A stretch of 64,000 bases of DNA from Oceanobacter antarcticus (GCF_044962685.1 NZ_JBBKTX010000014.1:62001-126000), one strand, 5' to 3'. Numbered from the stretch's first letter, positions 23,448 through 32,398 are shown. Notes: generated by a model not told the origin, from the letters alone. Translations and numbers: made by a program.

Positions 23448-24545
23448 TTACTCGTAGACTTTTTTACCGTTACGCACAAAGGGCAACTTAACGACTTTGG
23501 CCGCTATCTGTTTGCCACGGATATCCACCAAGCAGCGATCACCAGTGGCTACCGGCACGCGCGCCATGGCGATAGAGCATTCCAGCGTTGGACTGAAAGT
23601 GCCAGAGGTAATCTCGCCGGTTGGTTGCTCGCCGTTACCCAGGTCAACGATCACCTTCTGGTGTGAACGCATAATGCCACGGCCTTCCAGTATCAGGCCA
23701 ACCAGCTTGTTGGGCACGCCTGTGGCTTTTTCGGCTTCCAGCGCTGCCCGGCCAATAAAGTCGCGGCTGGCCGGTTCCCAGGCAATGGTCCAGCCCATGT
23801 TGGCTTGCAGCGGGCTAACGGTTTCGCTCATGTCGTTGCCGTACAAGTTCATGCCAGCTTCCAGTCGCAGGGTATCGCGCGCGCCCAGACCACAGGGTTG
23901 GACATCGGCTTCCAGCAAAGATTGCCAGAATGCAGCGATTTCTGTTTCTGGCACCATGATTTCCAGACCGTCTTCACCGGTGTAACCAGTACGGGCATAA
24001 AACCATTCGGCCTGCCCCCGACCCTGGAAAACTTTCAGGCCGTCAATGGCGCTGGCCGCTTCCGGCTTGACCAGTTTTACTTTGGCAATCGCTTGTGGGC
24101 CTTGCACGGCCACCATGGCCAGCTCTGGACGCTCGGTGAGGCTGAGGTTGGAAAAACCGCGCAGGTTTTTCTCCATCCATTCCAGGTCTTTGGATCGCGT
24201 CGCCGAGTTCACCACCAAACGGTAACCGCCGTCGGCCTTGTAGACGATCAGGTCGTCAATCACGCCGCCATCCTGGTTCAGCATGCCGCTATACAGCGCC
24301 TTGCCTTTTTCCGTCAAGCGGGCGACATCGTTGGCCAGCAATTTTTGCAGGTAATCCGTGGCGTCGGAGCCAGCCAGATCAACAATGGTCATGTGTGATA
24401 CATCAAACATCCCGGCGTGTTCGCGCACCGCCTTGTGTTCAACAATCTGGGAACCATAGTGAATCGGCATTTCCCACCCGGCGAAGTCCACCATCTTGGC
24501 GTTGGCTTCCAGGTGTTTGGCATACAAAGCAGTACGTTTGGCCAT
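23448..24545 (-). CDS. gcvT: Aminomethyltransferase (glycine cleavage T protein)
   Basis: A 365-residue T-protein that transfers the methylene group from GcvH to tetrahydrofolate, releasing ammonia. It shows KMVDFAGWEMPIHYGSQIVE, MFDVSHMTIVDLAG and the C-terminal GTFSPTLECSIAMARVP segment typical of GcvT. The ATG at 24545 is preceded by AGGACG and matches the family start; the frame to 24647 is not needed. It is the first gene of the gcv set. Its leader contains sequences resembling part of a glycine riboswitch. Confidence 0.96.
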   Translation of the reverse strand: MAKRTALYAKHLEANAKMVDFAGWEMPIHYGSQIVEHKAVREHAGMFDVSHMTIVDLAGSDATDYLQKLLANDVARLTEKGKALYSGMLNQDGGVIDDLIVYKADGGYRLVVNSATRSKDLEWMEKNLRGFSNLSLTERPELAMVAVQGPQAIAKVKLVKPEAASAIDGLKVFQGRGQAEWFYARTGYTGEDGLEIMVPETEIAAFWQSLLEADVQPCGLGARDTLRLEAGMNLYGNDMSETVSPLQANMGWTIAWEPASRDFIGRAALEAEKATGVPNKLVGLILEGRGIMRSHQKVIVDLGNGEQPTGEITSGTFSPTLECSIAMARVPVATGDRCLVDIRGKQIAAKVVKLPFVRNGKKVYE

Positions 24546-24729
24546 GGAGCGTCCTGTGTCTGGGTTACCTGAAACGCACTCGGCAGCAGTTGCCGGGGGC
24601 GTGAAAAAAAGGGCGGTAAGTATACAGCTTTGTGGTGAGCAGGGCATCTGCTGCAGGGAATTTGTTACGGATTCCGTTTGGTGGGGCTGGTGGTGAGGTT
24701 GGTCGGTTCATTCGCTGATGACCGGGTAT

Positions 24730-24850
24730 TCGGCAGGATCGCTCCAATCGTTCCAATCATGAGACTGCCCCTGAGTATGCGAGTCGGTTTTACGATGAGC
24801 GTGAGGGTCTGCCAAACTTCTTCGGCACAGCCCTTGCTTGAACCAGATAT
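24730..24850 (-). promoter_or_regulatory. Possible degenerate glycine-riboswitch leader of gcvT
   Basis: On the minus strand GTGCCGAAGAAG (24828-24817) resembles the conserved GCCGAAGG core of the glycine aptamer, and ACTCAGG follows 42 bases later, as in the CTCAGG core. The usual GGAC-type 3' element and a clear P1/P3 pairing were not found by eye, so this is tentative. The location ahead of gcvT is where glycine riboswitches occur. Confidence 0.3.
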
Positions 24851-24870
24851 TGCGTCAATAAGCGGTCATT

Positions 24871-25647
24871 ATGCTGGAATTTACCGATCTTGAAGTTGGT
24901 CACTGGATTAGCCGTTACGTTTATCCGTTTGCCCGCATCAGTGGCCTGTTTATGGTGATGCCGCTGCTGGGTACTCGTATGGTGCCGACCCAGATCCGGC
25001 TACTGTTAGCCGTGGCGACGACGCTGGTTATTGTGCCGGTCTTACCACCTTTGCCGAAGGTGGAGGCGATGTCGGTTGCTGCGTTTGTGATTATTTTGCA
25101 TCAGCTGCTGATCGGTATTGCGCTTGGTTTTATCGTCGAGATGTTGACGCAGGTCTTTGTGTTGGCGGGTCAGCTGATTGCCATGCAAACCGGTCTGGGT
25201 ATTGCGACCACGGTCGATCCGTCACAAGGTGCGTCGGTGGTGGTGATTTCGCAGTGGCTGCTGTTTATGGTCAGCCTGGTGTTTTTGTCATTGAATGGCC
25301 ATCTGGTACTGATCGAGGTGCTGGTACAAAGTTTTTACTCGCTCCCCGTTGGTATGTCGAGTTGGTCGGCGGCTGATCTCGGTCGTATTGTGCACTGGAG
25401 TGGCTGGATGTTTGCTGCGGCACTGGTGATTGCCTTGCCAGCGCTGGCGGCGTTACTGGTGGTGAATCTGGCCTTCGGGGTGATGACCCGTGCCGCCCCG
25501 CAGTTGAATATTTTTGCCTTGGGTTTTCCGGTCACCATGGTGGTTGGTTTGTTTATCTTGTGGCTGACGATGACGGATATGGCGCTGTCGTTTCATCGTC
25601 ATATGGAGGCCTTGTTCGCTTTTGCGCGCACACTGGTGGGAGGCTGA
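24871..25647 (+). CDS. fliR: Flagellar export gate protein FliR
   Basis: A 258-residue inner-membrane protein with about six hydrophobic segments, normal for FliR. The N-terminal RYVYPFARISGLFMVMPLLG, the AMQTGLGIATTVDP segment and the C-terminal FPVTMVVGLFILWLTM are typical. It is part of the FliPQR-FlhB type III export gate. It is followed by flhB after 3 bases, but fliP and fliQ are not upstream: the divergent gcvT lies there. The pair is thus cut off from the usual fliLMNOPQR operon. Confidence 0.93.
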   Translation: MLEFTDLEVGHWISRYVYPFARISGLFMVMPLLGTRMVPTQIRLLLAVATTLVIVPVLPPLPKVEAMSVAAFVIILHQLLIGIALGFIVEMLTQVFVLAGQLIAMQTGLGIATTVDPSQGASVVVISQWLLFMVSLVFLSLNGHLVLIEVLVQSFYSLPVGMSSWSAADLGRIVHWSGWMFAAALVIALPALAALLVVNLAFGVMTRAAPQLNIFALGFPVTMVVGLFILWLTMTDMALSFHRHMEALFAFARTLVGG

Positions 25648-25650
25648 GGT

Positions 25651-26802
25651 ATGGCTGAAGATACCGGTCAGGAGAAAAGCGAAGAACCCACGGCACGAAA
25701 GCTCGAAAAAGCTCGCGAGGAAGGCCAGGCGCCACGCTCGAAAGAGTTGAATACCACTGCGGTATTGGTGGTCGGGGCGCTGGGATTGCTGGCGTTGGGG
25801 CCGTATATGACCCGTCAGGTGGCCGCTATGGCCCGTTACAGCTTTGAAGTCGGGCGAGCGGATGTGTTTGACAGCAGCCGTATGGCGCATCATTTGATGG
25901 CATCGTTGGAAAGCGCGGCCATGGCATTGGCTCCCTGGCTGGCACTGATGCTGGTGGCTGCTATTGCTGGCCCTTTGGGGGTTGGTGGTTGGCTGTTTTC
26001 GAGCAAGTCGCTGGCTCCGAAGCTGAGTCGTATGAGTCCGCTGGCTGGATTGAAACGTATGTTTTCTGCCAATTCGCTGGTGGAGTTGTTCAAGGCTTGG
26101 GCCAAGGTGTTGGTGGTCGGCTTCTGTGCCTGGATGGTTTTGGGGTACTTCTTTGACGATGCCCTGAGCCTGTTGTCGATGCCGGTTGAAGGAGCGATTC
26201 CTGGTGCCGTTCATATTGTGCTTTGGTCGTTTATTTTGATGTGTATGTCCACGGCACTGATTGCGCTGGTCGATGTACCCTGGCAAATCCATAGCCATAT
26301 CAAAAAGCTGAAGATGAGCCTTCAGGAAATCAAGGACGAATACAAGGACACCGAGGGCAAACCGGAAGTCAAAGGCCGGATTCGACAGCTGCAGCGTGAG
26401 GCGGCACAACGACGGATGTTGGCGGATGTGCCAAGTGCAGATGTGGTAATTACTAACCCGACTCACTTTTCGGTAGCGTTAAAATACCAGTCGGATTCGA
26501 TGACGGCACCGGTTGTGGTGGCCAAGGGTGCAGACCAGGCGGCGCTAAAAATTCGGGAGATTGCGAAGGAGCATAATGTGCCCCGCATGCAGGCACCGCC
26601 TCTGGCTCGTGCGCTATATAGCCATGCGCGCATTGGTGATGAAATCCCGGAAGGCCTGTACGTCGCGGTGGCACAGGTGCTGGCGTATATTTATCAGATG
26701 GATATGTACGTCAAGGGTCGGGGGCCGAAGCCGGAGCGTCACCCGGACATGCCGATTCCACGGGACTTGCGGGTTGACCCGGAGCGTCCGCTTAACGATT
26801 GA
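25651..26802 (+). CDS. flhB: Flagellar export switch protein FlhB
   Basis: A 383-residue protein. The N-terminus (EKSEEPTARKLEKAREEGQA) and four membrane segments are followed by a cytoplasmic domain with the autocleavage motif NPTHFSVALKY near residue 270. Cleavage at N/P switches export from rod/hook to filament substrates. It is coupled to fliR by a 3-base gap. Its 3' end overlaps the convergent transglutaminase-like gene by 11 bases, leaving no room for a terminator. Confidence 0.95.
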   Translation: MAEDTGQEKSEEPTARKLEKAREEGQAPRSKELNTTAVLVVGALGLLALGPYMTRQVAAMARYSFEVGRADVFDSSRMAHHLMASLESAAMALAPWLALMLVAAIAGPLGVGGWLFSSKSLAPKLSRMSPLAGLKRMFSANSLVELFKAWAKVLVVGFCAWMVLGYFFDDALSLLSMPVEGAIPGAVHIVLWSFILMCMSTALIALVDVPWQIHSHIKKLKMSLQEIKDEYKDTEGKPEVKGRIRQLQREAAQRRMLADVPSADVVITNPTHFSVALKYQSDSMTAPVVVAKGADQAALKIREIAKEHNVPRMQAPPLARALYSHARIGDEIPEGLYVAVAQVLAYIYQMDMYVKGRGPKPERHPDMPIPRDLRVDPERPLND

Positions 26803-27580
26803 CCATCTCTACCGAGATAATCTGTTCGATGGGAAATACTGGCGGGCCGTACTGGTTATAAATGGCAACGTCGGTTGCGTCGCGGCCATAGCCGGTTGCA
26901 ACGTAAGCGCCCTTGCGGCCGTATTGGGTAGCATCAAAGATGTACCAGCGGTCACCGACATAGGCTTCGAACCAGGCGTGCAAATCCATCGGTTGCAGGT
27001 CGTACAGATAACCCACCACCTGACGGGCAGGAATACTCAGTGCCCGGCATAGGGCAATACAGAGGTGAGACAGGTCGCGACAGACCCCGGATTGACGCCG
27101 GTTGATTTCAATCGCAGAAACTGGCAACGGGCTGGTGCCGGGTTCGTAACGAATGTTGCGGCGCACCCAGTCTTCGATGGCTGCCACCTGATCGTAACCG
27201 GGCAAATAGCCCTGGGTGATTTCACTGGCAAGCAGGTAAAAGCGGTCAGATTCACAATAGCGGCTGGGCAGCAGATAGGTGAGGACATCCGATGGCAGGT
27301 GCTGGATTTCGACGAAAGGCGCCCCGGGTGCTTCCTCGACATGTTCGAGCGTCATCACGTCGGCTGAACAATACAGCGCGAAGGGGCCAGGGGGGGCGAT
27401 CAGGCGTTGGCAATCGTTGCCATAGAAGTCCTTGAACTCTATGACTGGCACACTGGGGAGCACTTCATACTCTTCCCGTGCAACCCATTGTTGGGAGCCT
27501 CGGCGGGCGCGCAACATAAGAATAAAAGGTGTGGGCACAGAAATTTCAAACGAAAATTCACAACTGGTGCTGATCCACAT
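26792..27580 (-). CDS. Transglutaminase-like cysteine protease-fold protein
   Basis: A 262-residue protein. The N-terminal half is beta-rich (EFSFEISVPTPFILMLRAR), as in the companion domain of bacterial transglutaminase-like proteins. The core has Cys167 (QSGVCRDLSHL), His201 (DLHAWFEAYV) and Asp216 (WYIFDAT), the expected catalytic triad. No signal peptide is seen, so it is probably cytoplasmic. Members of this group are thought to be peptidases or amidases; the substrate is unknown. It is convergent with flhB. Confidence 0.85.
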   Translation of the reverse strand: MWISTSCEFSFEISVPTPFILMLRARRGSQQWVAREEYEVLPSVPVIEFKDFYGNDCQRLIAPPGPFALYCSADVMTLEHVEEAPGAPFVEIQHLPSDVLTYLLPSRYCESDRFYLLASEITQGYLPGYDQVAAIEDWVRRNIRYEPGTSPLPVSAIEINRRQSGVCRDLSHLCIALCRALSIPARQVVGYLYDLQPMDLHAWFEAYVGDRWYIFDATQYGRKGAYVATGYGRDATDVAIYNQYGPPVFPIEQIISVEMVNR

Positions 27581-27687
27581 TCGCGCTTTTCCTGGCCGCT
27601 GATCGAAGGCGCAACTATAGGACCAGAAGCCGGATACGCCTAGCGCTATCCGCTGATTTTCTGGACGGAGTGGGTAATTGTAGGGTT

Positions 27688-28686
27688 TCAGTGCCTGAGT
27701 ATCTTGACCTCAAATCCGGCTTCACTGAGGATATAGGCCGCTGCTTCTGCGCGACCTTCTCCCAGTACAACGTAAATAAAATCACGGTTGAAGTTATCCA
27801 TCTGGCTACGCAGTTGCGCCAGTGGCACATTGCGTGCCCGTGCAACCGGTGCCATGGCGGCTTCCTGTTGGGTACGGACATCGAGCTGGATGACGCCGGT
27901 ATCGCTGTTTTCGATCAGCTCGTCGAGCTGTTGGGGGTCGACGTATTCCAGTACCGGTGTTTTTAACAGGGTATCAAAATCGTTTTTGCTGAGTACCATG
28001 ACGATGCCGTTACTGCTCATGGTAATCGTGGCACTGCGAGGCAGGCTGCTGATCAGGGAATCTTCGCCGAAGAGCGCGCCATTACTCAGTGCTGCCAGGG
28101 TTTCTTCCTGCTTGCCCTTGCCGTTGCGTCGTGTAACCACGGCTTTCCCCTGTTTGATGACATAGCATTCGTTGCCTTCATCGCCTTCCTGGATCAGCAC
28201 GTCGCCCAGAGTGACTTCGCGCTCCTCAAAACGGGAGAGTAATTGCTGGATATTGCCTGGCGGAATGCGATTAAACAGCTCGGAGGTTAACAGGGCTTCA
28301 AGCCAGTCTGTTTCTTCATCGGACTCAAGCGAGCGGGCTACTTCGACCCAGGTACTGATCAGTTCAAGGTAGCGTCTGGGCAGGCTGGCAATCAGGCAGT
28401 CACTGACTGCAACAGCAGAATATTTGTGAATGAGATGGGTTGCATCCAGGGCGAGAAAGTTGCCTTCGTCCTCACCATTAAGCTGAGTCACTTCAAAATG
28501 ATCGTTGACCAGGTCGATGGCACCCTCCAGCAAATAATGGCAGCGGTCATCTTGCTGCCCCCGTTTGAACAGCACGCCACGTTGAGCCAGACGAACCGGT
28601 GCAAAGTGCGGCAGCAATTCCTGGAGGGCATTTTCAGACAGATCTTCAAAGGGAATAAATTGCTGGAGTCGTGCTGCGTTGATCAT
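27688..28686 (-). CDS. Double cyclic-nucleotide-binding domain protein with degenerate rhodanese domain
   Basis: A 332-residue protein with three parts: a first cNMP-like domain (about 10-120, with KRGQQDDRCHYLLEGAIDLV), a second better preserved one (about 130-245, with LIQEGDEGNECYVIKQGKAV and NGALFGEDSLISSLPRSATI), and a C-terminal rhodanese fold (about 250-332, GVIQLDVRTQQE). The rhodanese active-site Cys loop reads YVVLGEGRAEAA, so the Cys is lost and sulfurtransferase activity is unlikely. No DNA-binding domain is present. It is probably a ligand-sensing adaptor; partners are unknown. Confidence 0.85.
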   Translation of the reverse strand: MINAARLQQFIPFEDLSENALQELLPHFAPVRLAQRGVLFKRGQQDDRCHYLLEGAIDLVNDHFEVTQLNGEDEGNFLALDATHLIHKYSAVAVSDCLIASLPRRYLELISTWVEVARSLESDEETDWLEALLTSELFNRIPPGNIQQLLSRFEEREVTLGDVLIQEGDEGNECYVIKQGKAVVTRRNGKGKQEETLAALSNGALFGEDSLISSLPRSATITMSSNGIVMVLSKNDFDTLLKTPVLEYVDPQQLDELIENSDTGVIQLDVRTQQEAAMAPVARARNVPLAQLRSQMDNFNRDFIYVVLGEGRAEAAAYILSEAGFEVKILRH

Positions 28687-28831
28687 GCCGTTCTGACCGG
28701 GTTGTGAATAGACTGGATGAGTGTTGTCATTATCGTGTCAGTACTTTCAGTGTTGGTGCGAGTATTGCTGCGACAATTAAAGTGCATGTAAAAGACTATA
28801 GCAAAGGGCCTGCCATGTTGCTTGAGATGTA

Positions 28832-29485
28832 TCACATCTCTGTGGCTGCGCTGTCGTTTGTGGGCGGTCGCGACTTTGCCTGGTTCAGCGATTGGCTTTG
28901 GGATACACCGGCAGTAATGGCAAAACGCATGGCTTCCTCAAAAGACCAGTCGACTAGGGTCAGCTGTGCTTTGGGCAGGAACAGGGTATAACCACCCACC
29001 ATGTAGCTCATGGGCAGATAAACAGCCACGAGAGGCTGTTCAGGGCGGGTTTGTTGTACTACGGCGGGGACGTTCTGATTGGTGATAAAGCCGACCAATG
29101 TCCCTTGTCCGGGCATATCAACCAATACCACTGGTTGGGGTTGTTTTTTCTGGCCATCAAACATCACGGTAAAATCCTTCACTGCACCGTACAGGGTTTT
29201 GACGACAGGGAAACGTAGCAGGGTGTCTTCGAGGTAGGTGTGTAACCAGTTGATAGGGTTGAACTGGATCAGCAATCCGACCACAAACAGACTGACCAGC
29301 ATGACGATCAGACCGAAACCGGGAATACCGGAACTGGCACTGTCGATCTCCAGGCCGGTCCAGGACAGCAGTTCGAGACCGATATTGTCGAGCCATAGCA
29401 GTGTTGACCACAACAGCCAGGCAGTGATCACCAGCGGCAGGACGACGACAGATCCTTTTAACAGTACTCGGGCCAGATATGGCAT
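28832..29485 (-). CDS. DUF502 family membrane protein
   Basis: A 217-residue protein with two N-terminal membrane segments (LLKGSVVVLPLVITAWLLW and IPGFGLIVMLVSLFVVGLLI), then a soluble domain with LLRFPVVKTLYGAVKDFTVMF and a GTLVGFITNQ motif, all typical of DUF502. The function is unknown. It lies 26 bases downstream of the cation-channel gene on the same strand, so the two may form an operon. Confidence 0.88.
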   Translation of the reverse strand: MPYLARVLLKGSVVVLPLVITAWLLWSTLLWLDNIGLELLSWTGLEIDSASSGIPGFGLIVMLVSLFVVGLLIQFNPINWLHTYLEDTLLRFPVVKTLYGAVKDFTVMFDGQKKQPQPVVLVDMPGQGTLVGFITNQNVPAVVQQTRPEQPLVAVYLPMSYMVGGYTLFLPKAQLTLVDWSFEEAMRFAITAGVSQSQSLNQAKSRPPTNDSAATEM

Positions 29486-29511
29486 GGGGCTTCCTTGATA
29501 GCAGAGCCGGA

Positions 29512-30321
29512 TCAGCTGTCCGGTTTCAGGTTGTTGAGTTCTTTGCGCAGCGATCGGATTTCCAGTATCAGGTCATCCAGTGTGGCCTTGCCCTCTGCCT
29601 GATCCTGAGCTTCGCGTTCGCGTACATGCTCATCCTCCAGCACATTGACCACAATACCAATGACCATGTTCAAAAATGCGAAGGTGGTCAGAAAGATAAA
29701 GCTGAGGTAGTAGATCCATGACAGTGGGTAGACCGCCATGGTTTCGTACATAACGTCGGTCCAGTCTTCGAAGGTCATGACGCGGAACAAGGTCAGCATA
29801 CCAATCGAAATATCACCCCACAGATCCGGGTTGATATGGGCAAAAAAGGTAGCTCCCACTGCTGCGTAGATGTAAAAAATAATAAACATCAGCAATACCA
29901 CGTAGCCCAATTGCGGCATGGCCCGTAGCAGGGAATTCAGCAGCATGCGCAGTTCCGGAATGATCGATACCATCCGCAGTACCCGGAATATTCTTACCAG
30001 TCGTCCGACCAGAGCCAAATCACTGTTTTCAATCGGAATCAGGCTGACCACGACCACCAGGGTGTCGAATATATTCCAGCCGCTATAAAAAAAGCGTCGC
30101 TTGTTCGGGGCGGCAATAAAGCGAACGGTGATCTCAAACAGAAAGAGCAGGGTGATGCCGATGTCGAGCCACTGGATGAGCAAAACCAGCGTATCGGGGA
30201 TTGGGTAGGTGCGGGCACCAATCAGCAGGGCTGAGATAATGATGACGGAGACAACCAGCCATTCAAAGGTCTTGTTGTCACGCAGTTGTTGGGAAGCCTG
30301 TTGAAGTTTCTGAATATTCAT
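29512..30321 (-). CDS. Voltage-gated cation channel (NaChBac/CavMr superfamily)
   Basis: A 269-residue single-domain six-segment channel subunit, expected to form tetramers. S4 carries Arg107, 110, 113 and 116 (GRLVRIFRVLRM). The pore filter is TFEDWTD (183-189). Classic bacterial sodium channels have TLESW; the extra acids at 186 and 189 resemble filters that pass calcium. S6 follows (YYLSFIFLTTFAFLNMVIGIVVN), then a C-terminal acidic neck and coiled coil (LDDLILEIRSLRKELNNL) for tetramer assembly. The ion selectivity is inferred from the filter alone. Confidence 0.88.
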   Translation of the reverse strand: MNIQKLQQASQQLRDNKTFEWLVVSVIIISALLIGARTYPIPDTLVLLIQWLDIGITLLFLFEITVRFIAAPNKRRFFYSGWNIFDTLVVVVSLIPIENSDLALVGRLVRIFRVLRMVSIIPELRMLLNSLLRAMPQLGYVVLLMFIIFYIYAAVGATFFAHINPDLWGDISIGMLTLFRVMTFEDWTDVMYETMAVYPLSWIYYLSFIFLTTFAFLNMVIGIVVNVLEDEHVREREAQDQAEGKATLDDLILEIRSLRKELNNLKPDS

Positions 30322-30372
30322 GACGATGGGTAATCAGCCAATGTGGGCATAGAAATGGGTTTGTTGTATCGA

Positions 30373-30621
30373 TTAACCGTTGGGTACGCAGACGTGATCG
30401 GTGATCAGCTCTGCTGCGCGGTTATCTGTTCGCGACCGGACTCTGGAGGCGCATTCCGACAAACGGTCAAGTCGGTTAGGTTGGCTGGATAGTAGCGTTT
30501 TTTCAGCCATCTCCCTATCGACTTTTTTATCCGGAGTGGGCTTGGTTGGCGCATAACGGATGGGCTGTGTGAATAAATTCATATTGATCAAACTATTGGT
30601 TAGTTGGTGGTCACTTCTCAT
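30373..30621 (-). CDS. Possible small unknown protein (82 aa)
   Basis: A minus-strand frame of 82 codons in an otherwise gene-free region. The product is polar and charged (KKVDREMAEKTLLSSQPNRL, ASRVRSRTDNRAAELITDH). An inner ATG at 30582 is possible, but neither start has a good ribosome-binding site. A TTGACA sequence lies a short way upstream. No family is recognised and it may be spurious. Confidence 0.3.
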   Translation of the reverse strand: MRSDHQLTNSLINMNLFTQPIRYAPTKPTPDKKVDREMAEKTLLSSQPNRLDRLSECASRVRSRTDNRAAELITDHVCVPNG

Positions 30622-31010
30622 GCGAAAAAAGTCTAGGTTGTGTCAATATGTTACAGAACCTCAGAAGTTACTTTAAGTAATGACTGCACGGTTCGGTTCC
30701 TCTGAAATATTTTGATTATGACTTTTTCTCGTCCTGCCATAAAAGCCCCTAAGTGCTTGTGATTTAAAGCAAATTTCATCTTTCCACGTGATCTGCCAGC
30801 TTGCAATGACACCGGCCTGTTTTTATAGTGTCTCAAAGTGTCGAATTGTGGCGAATCGGGTCGCAAAAGTGGGAAATAGTAGGAAATAATTTATTCTGGA
30901 AGGCTATAGTCTGATTGCCCTGAGTTGACATTCATGATCACGAAATACACCGAGGCCCCTGTGCTGATCAACACCACTGAAATCTGCCAACCGTGATGGA
31001 TTAACTTGTC
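30622..31010. promoter_or_regulatory. Upstream region of the division cluster with likely MraZ boxes
   Basis: This gene-free stretch precedes mraZ and must carry the main promoter of the cluster. At 30869-30888 two 10-bp direct repeats, GTGGGAAATA and GTAGGAAATA, give TGGGA/TAGGA boxes at 10-base spacing, like the TGGGN repeats bound by MraZ for autorepression. No other feature was recognised. Confidence 0.5.
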
Positions 31011-31466
31011 ATGTTTCGCGGAATGCACCACATCAATCTGGATGCCAAAGGTCGTCTGGCGATACCTGCAAAAGTGCGGGAGACGCTGGAGGAGGCGAGT
31101 GTGTCTGCGTTGGTGGTGACAGTGGACAGCCAGGATCGTTGCCTGATGGTTTACCCGCTTGAAGAGTGGATCAAGATTGAAGCCAAACTGAATCAGCTGC
31201 CCACACTGAATCCTGCCAGCAAACAACTGAAGCGCCTGCTGCAAGGCTATGCCACCGAGTGTGAAACCGATGGCAGTGGCCGGGTATTGATCAGTCCTGC
31301 CTGCCGCGAGTACGCCGGGCTGGTTAAAGAATGTGTGTTGATGGGTCAGGGCAACAAGCTGGAACTCTGGGACAAGGCTCGTTGGGATGGTCAGCTGGAT
31401 GACTACCTGGAACAACCCATGTCGCTGGAAAATCTTCCCGACGAACTCAAGAGTCTGTCTATATGA
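31011..31466 (+). CDS. mraZ: Transcriptional regulator MraZ
   Basis: A 151-residue protein with two AbrB-like SpoVT folds: MFRGMHHINLDAKGRLAIPAKV at the N-terminus and TDGSGRVLISPACREYAGL near residue 87. MraZ binds repeats upstream of its own gene and represses the division cluster. It opens the cluster. Its stop overlaps the rsmH start in ATGA. Confidence 0.96.
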   Translation: MFRGMHHINLDAKGRLAIPAKVRETLEEASVSALVVTVDSQDRCLMVYPLEEWIKIEAKLNQLPTLNPASKQLKRLLQGYATECETDGSGRVLISPACREYAGLVKECVLMGQGNKLELWDKARWDGQLDDYLEQPMSLENLPDELKSLSI

Positions 31467-32398
31467 ATTTGCAAGAGCTGGCCCACGCAACCGTGTTGCT
31501 GGAACCGACCGTTACCGGTTGCCTGAATGATCCGTCCGGGGTCTATATCGATGGTACGTTTGGTCGTGGCGGACACAGTCGTTTGTTGTTGTCACAGCTG
31601 GCTGCTGATGGTCGTTTGTATGGTTTCGACAAGGATCCGCGCGCCATTGAAACCGGCGAGCAGCTGCATCAGGAAGACGCGCGCTTCGAAGTGGTTCAAG
31701 CGTCTTTTGCTGACATGAAGCAGGAAATGGCCGCCCGTGGCATTGCGCATATCAACGGTATCTTGCTGGATTTGGGTGTGTCGTCGCCACAGCTGGATGA
31801 TCCAGAGCGCGGTTTCAGCTTTATGCGTGATGGCCCGCTGGATATGCGTATGAACCCGGATGCGGGCCTGTCGGCCGCTGAGTGGGTGGCGACCACCGAT
31901 GAAAATGACATTGTCCGGGTGCTGAAAGAATACGGTGAAGAGCGTTTTGCCAAACGTATGGCTCGCGCCATCGTGACCACCCGTGCCACCACTCCGATTA
32001 CCCGCACCTTGCAGCTGGCGGAGCTGATCAAGGAAGCCAATCCAGCTTGGGAGCGCCACAAGCATCCAGCGACCCGTGCTTTCCAGGCGATCCGGATTGC
32101 GGTGAATAATGAGCTGGGTGATCTGGAACGGGTGCTGAATGAGAGTGTGGATTTCCTGGTACCGGGGGGGCGGCTGGCGGTGATCAGCTTTCACTCGCTG
32201 GAAGATCGTATGGTAAAGCGGTTTATCCGAGCTCAGGAGAAGGGGCGCGATTTGCCTCCCGGTCTCCCTGTGCTGGAAGCGGATTTAGGCAAAACCATGA
32301 AACGTATCGGCAAGGCCATTATGCCGAACGATGATGAGATCCGTACTAATGCCCGTGCTCGCAGTGCGGTGTTGCGTATCGCCGAGCGCTTGCCATGA
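31463..32398 (+). CDS. rsmH: 16S rRNA m4C1402 methyltransferase RsmH
   Basis: A 311-residue SAM-dependent methyltransferase (formerly MraW). YIDGTFGRGGHSRLLLSQL is the SAM-binding motif, and GILLDLGVSSPQLDDPERGFSF and the C-terminal SFHSLEDRMVKRF segment are signature regions. It methylates N4 of C1402 in 16S rRNA. Both ends overlap neighbours by four bases (mraZ, ftsL). Confidence 0.97.
   Translation: MNLQELAHATVLLEPTVTGCLNDPSGVYIDGTFGRGGHSRLLLSQLAADGRLYGFDKDPRAIETGEQLHQEDARFEVVQASFADMKQEMAARGIAHINGILLDLGVSSPQLDDPERGFSFMRDGPLDMRMNPDAGLSAAEWVATTDENDIVRVLKEYGEERFAKRMARAIVTTRATTPITRTLQLAELIKEANPAWERHKHPATRAFQAIRIAVNNELGDLERVLNESVDFLVPGGRLAVISFHSLEDRMVKRFIRAQEKGRDLPPGLPVLEADLGKTMKRIGKAIMPNDDEIRTNARARSAVLRIAERLP

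Noticed and set aside
25453..26466. 337-codon minus-strand frame antisense to fliR/flhB
   Set aside because: His/Gln/Arg-rich product opposite two genuine flagellar genes; no motif.
28704..28991. 95-codon plus-strand frame near the DUF502 gene
   Set aside because: Its second half is antisense to the DUF502 gene and it matches no family.
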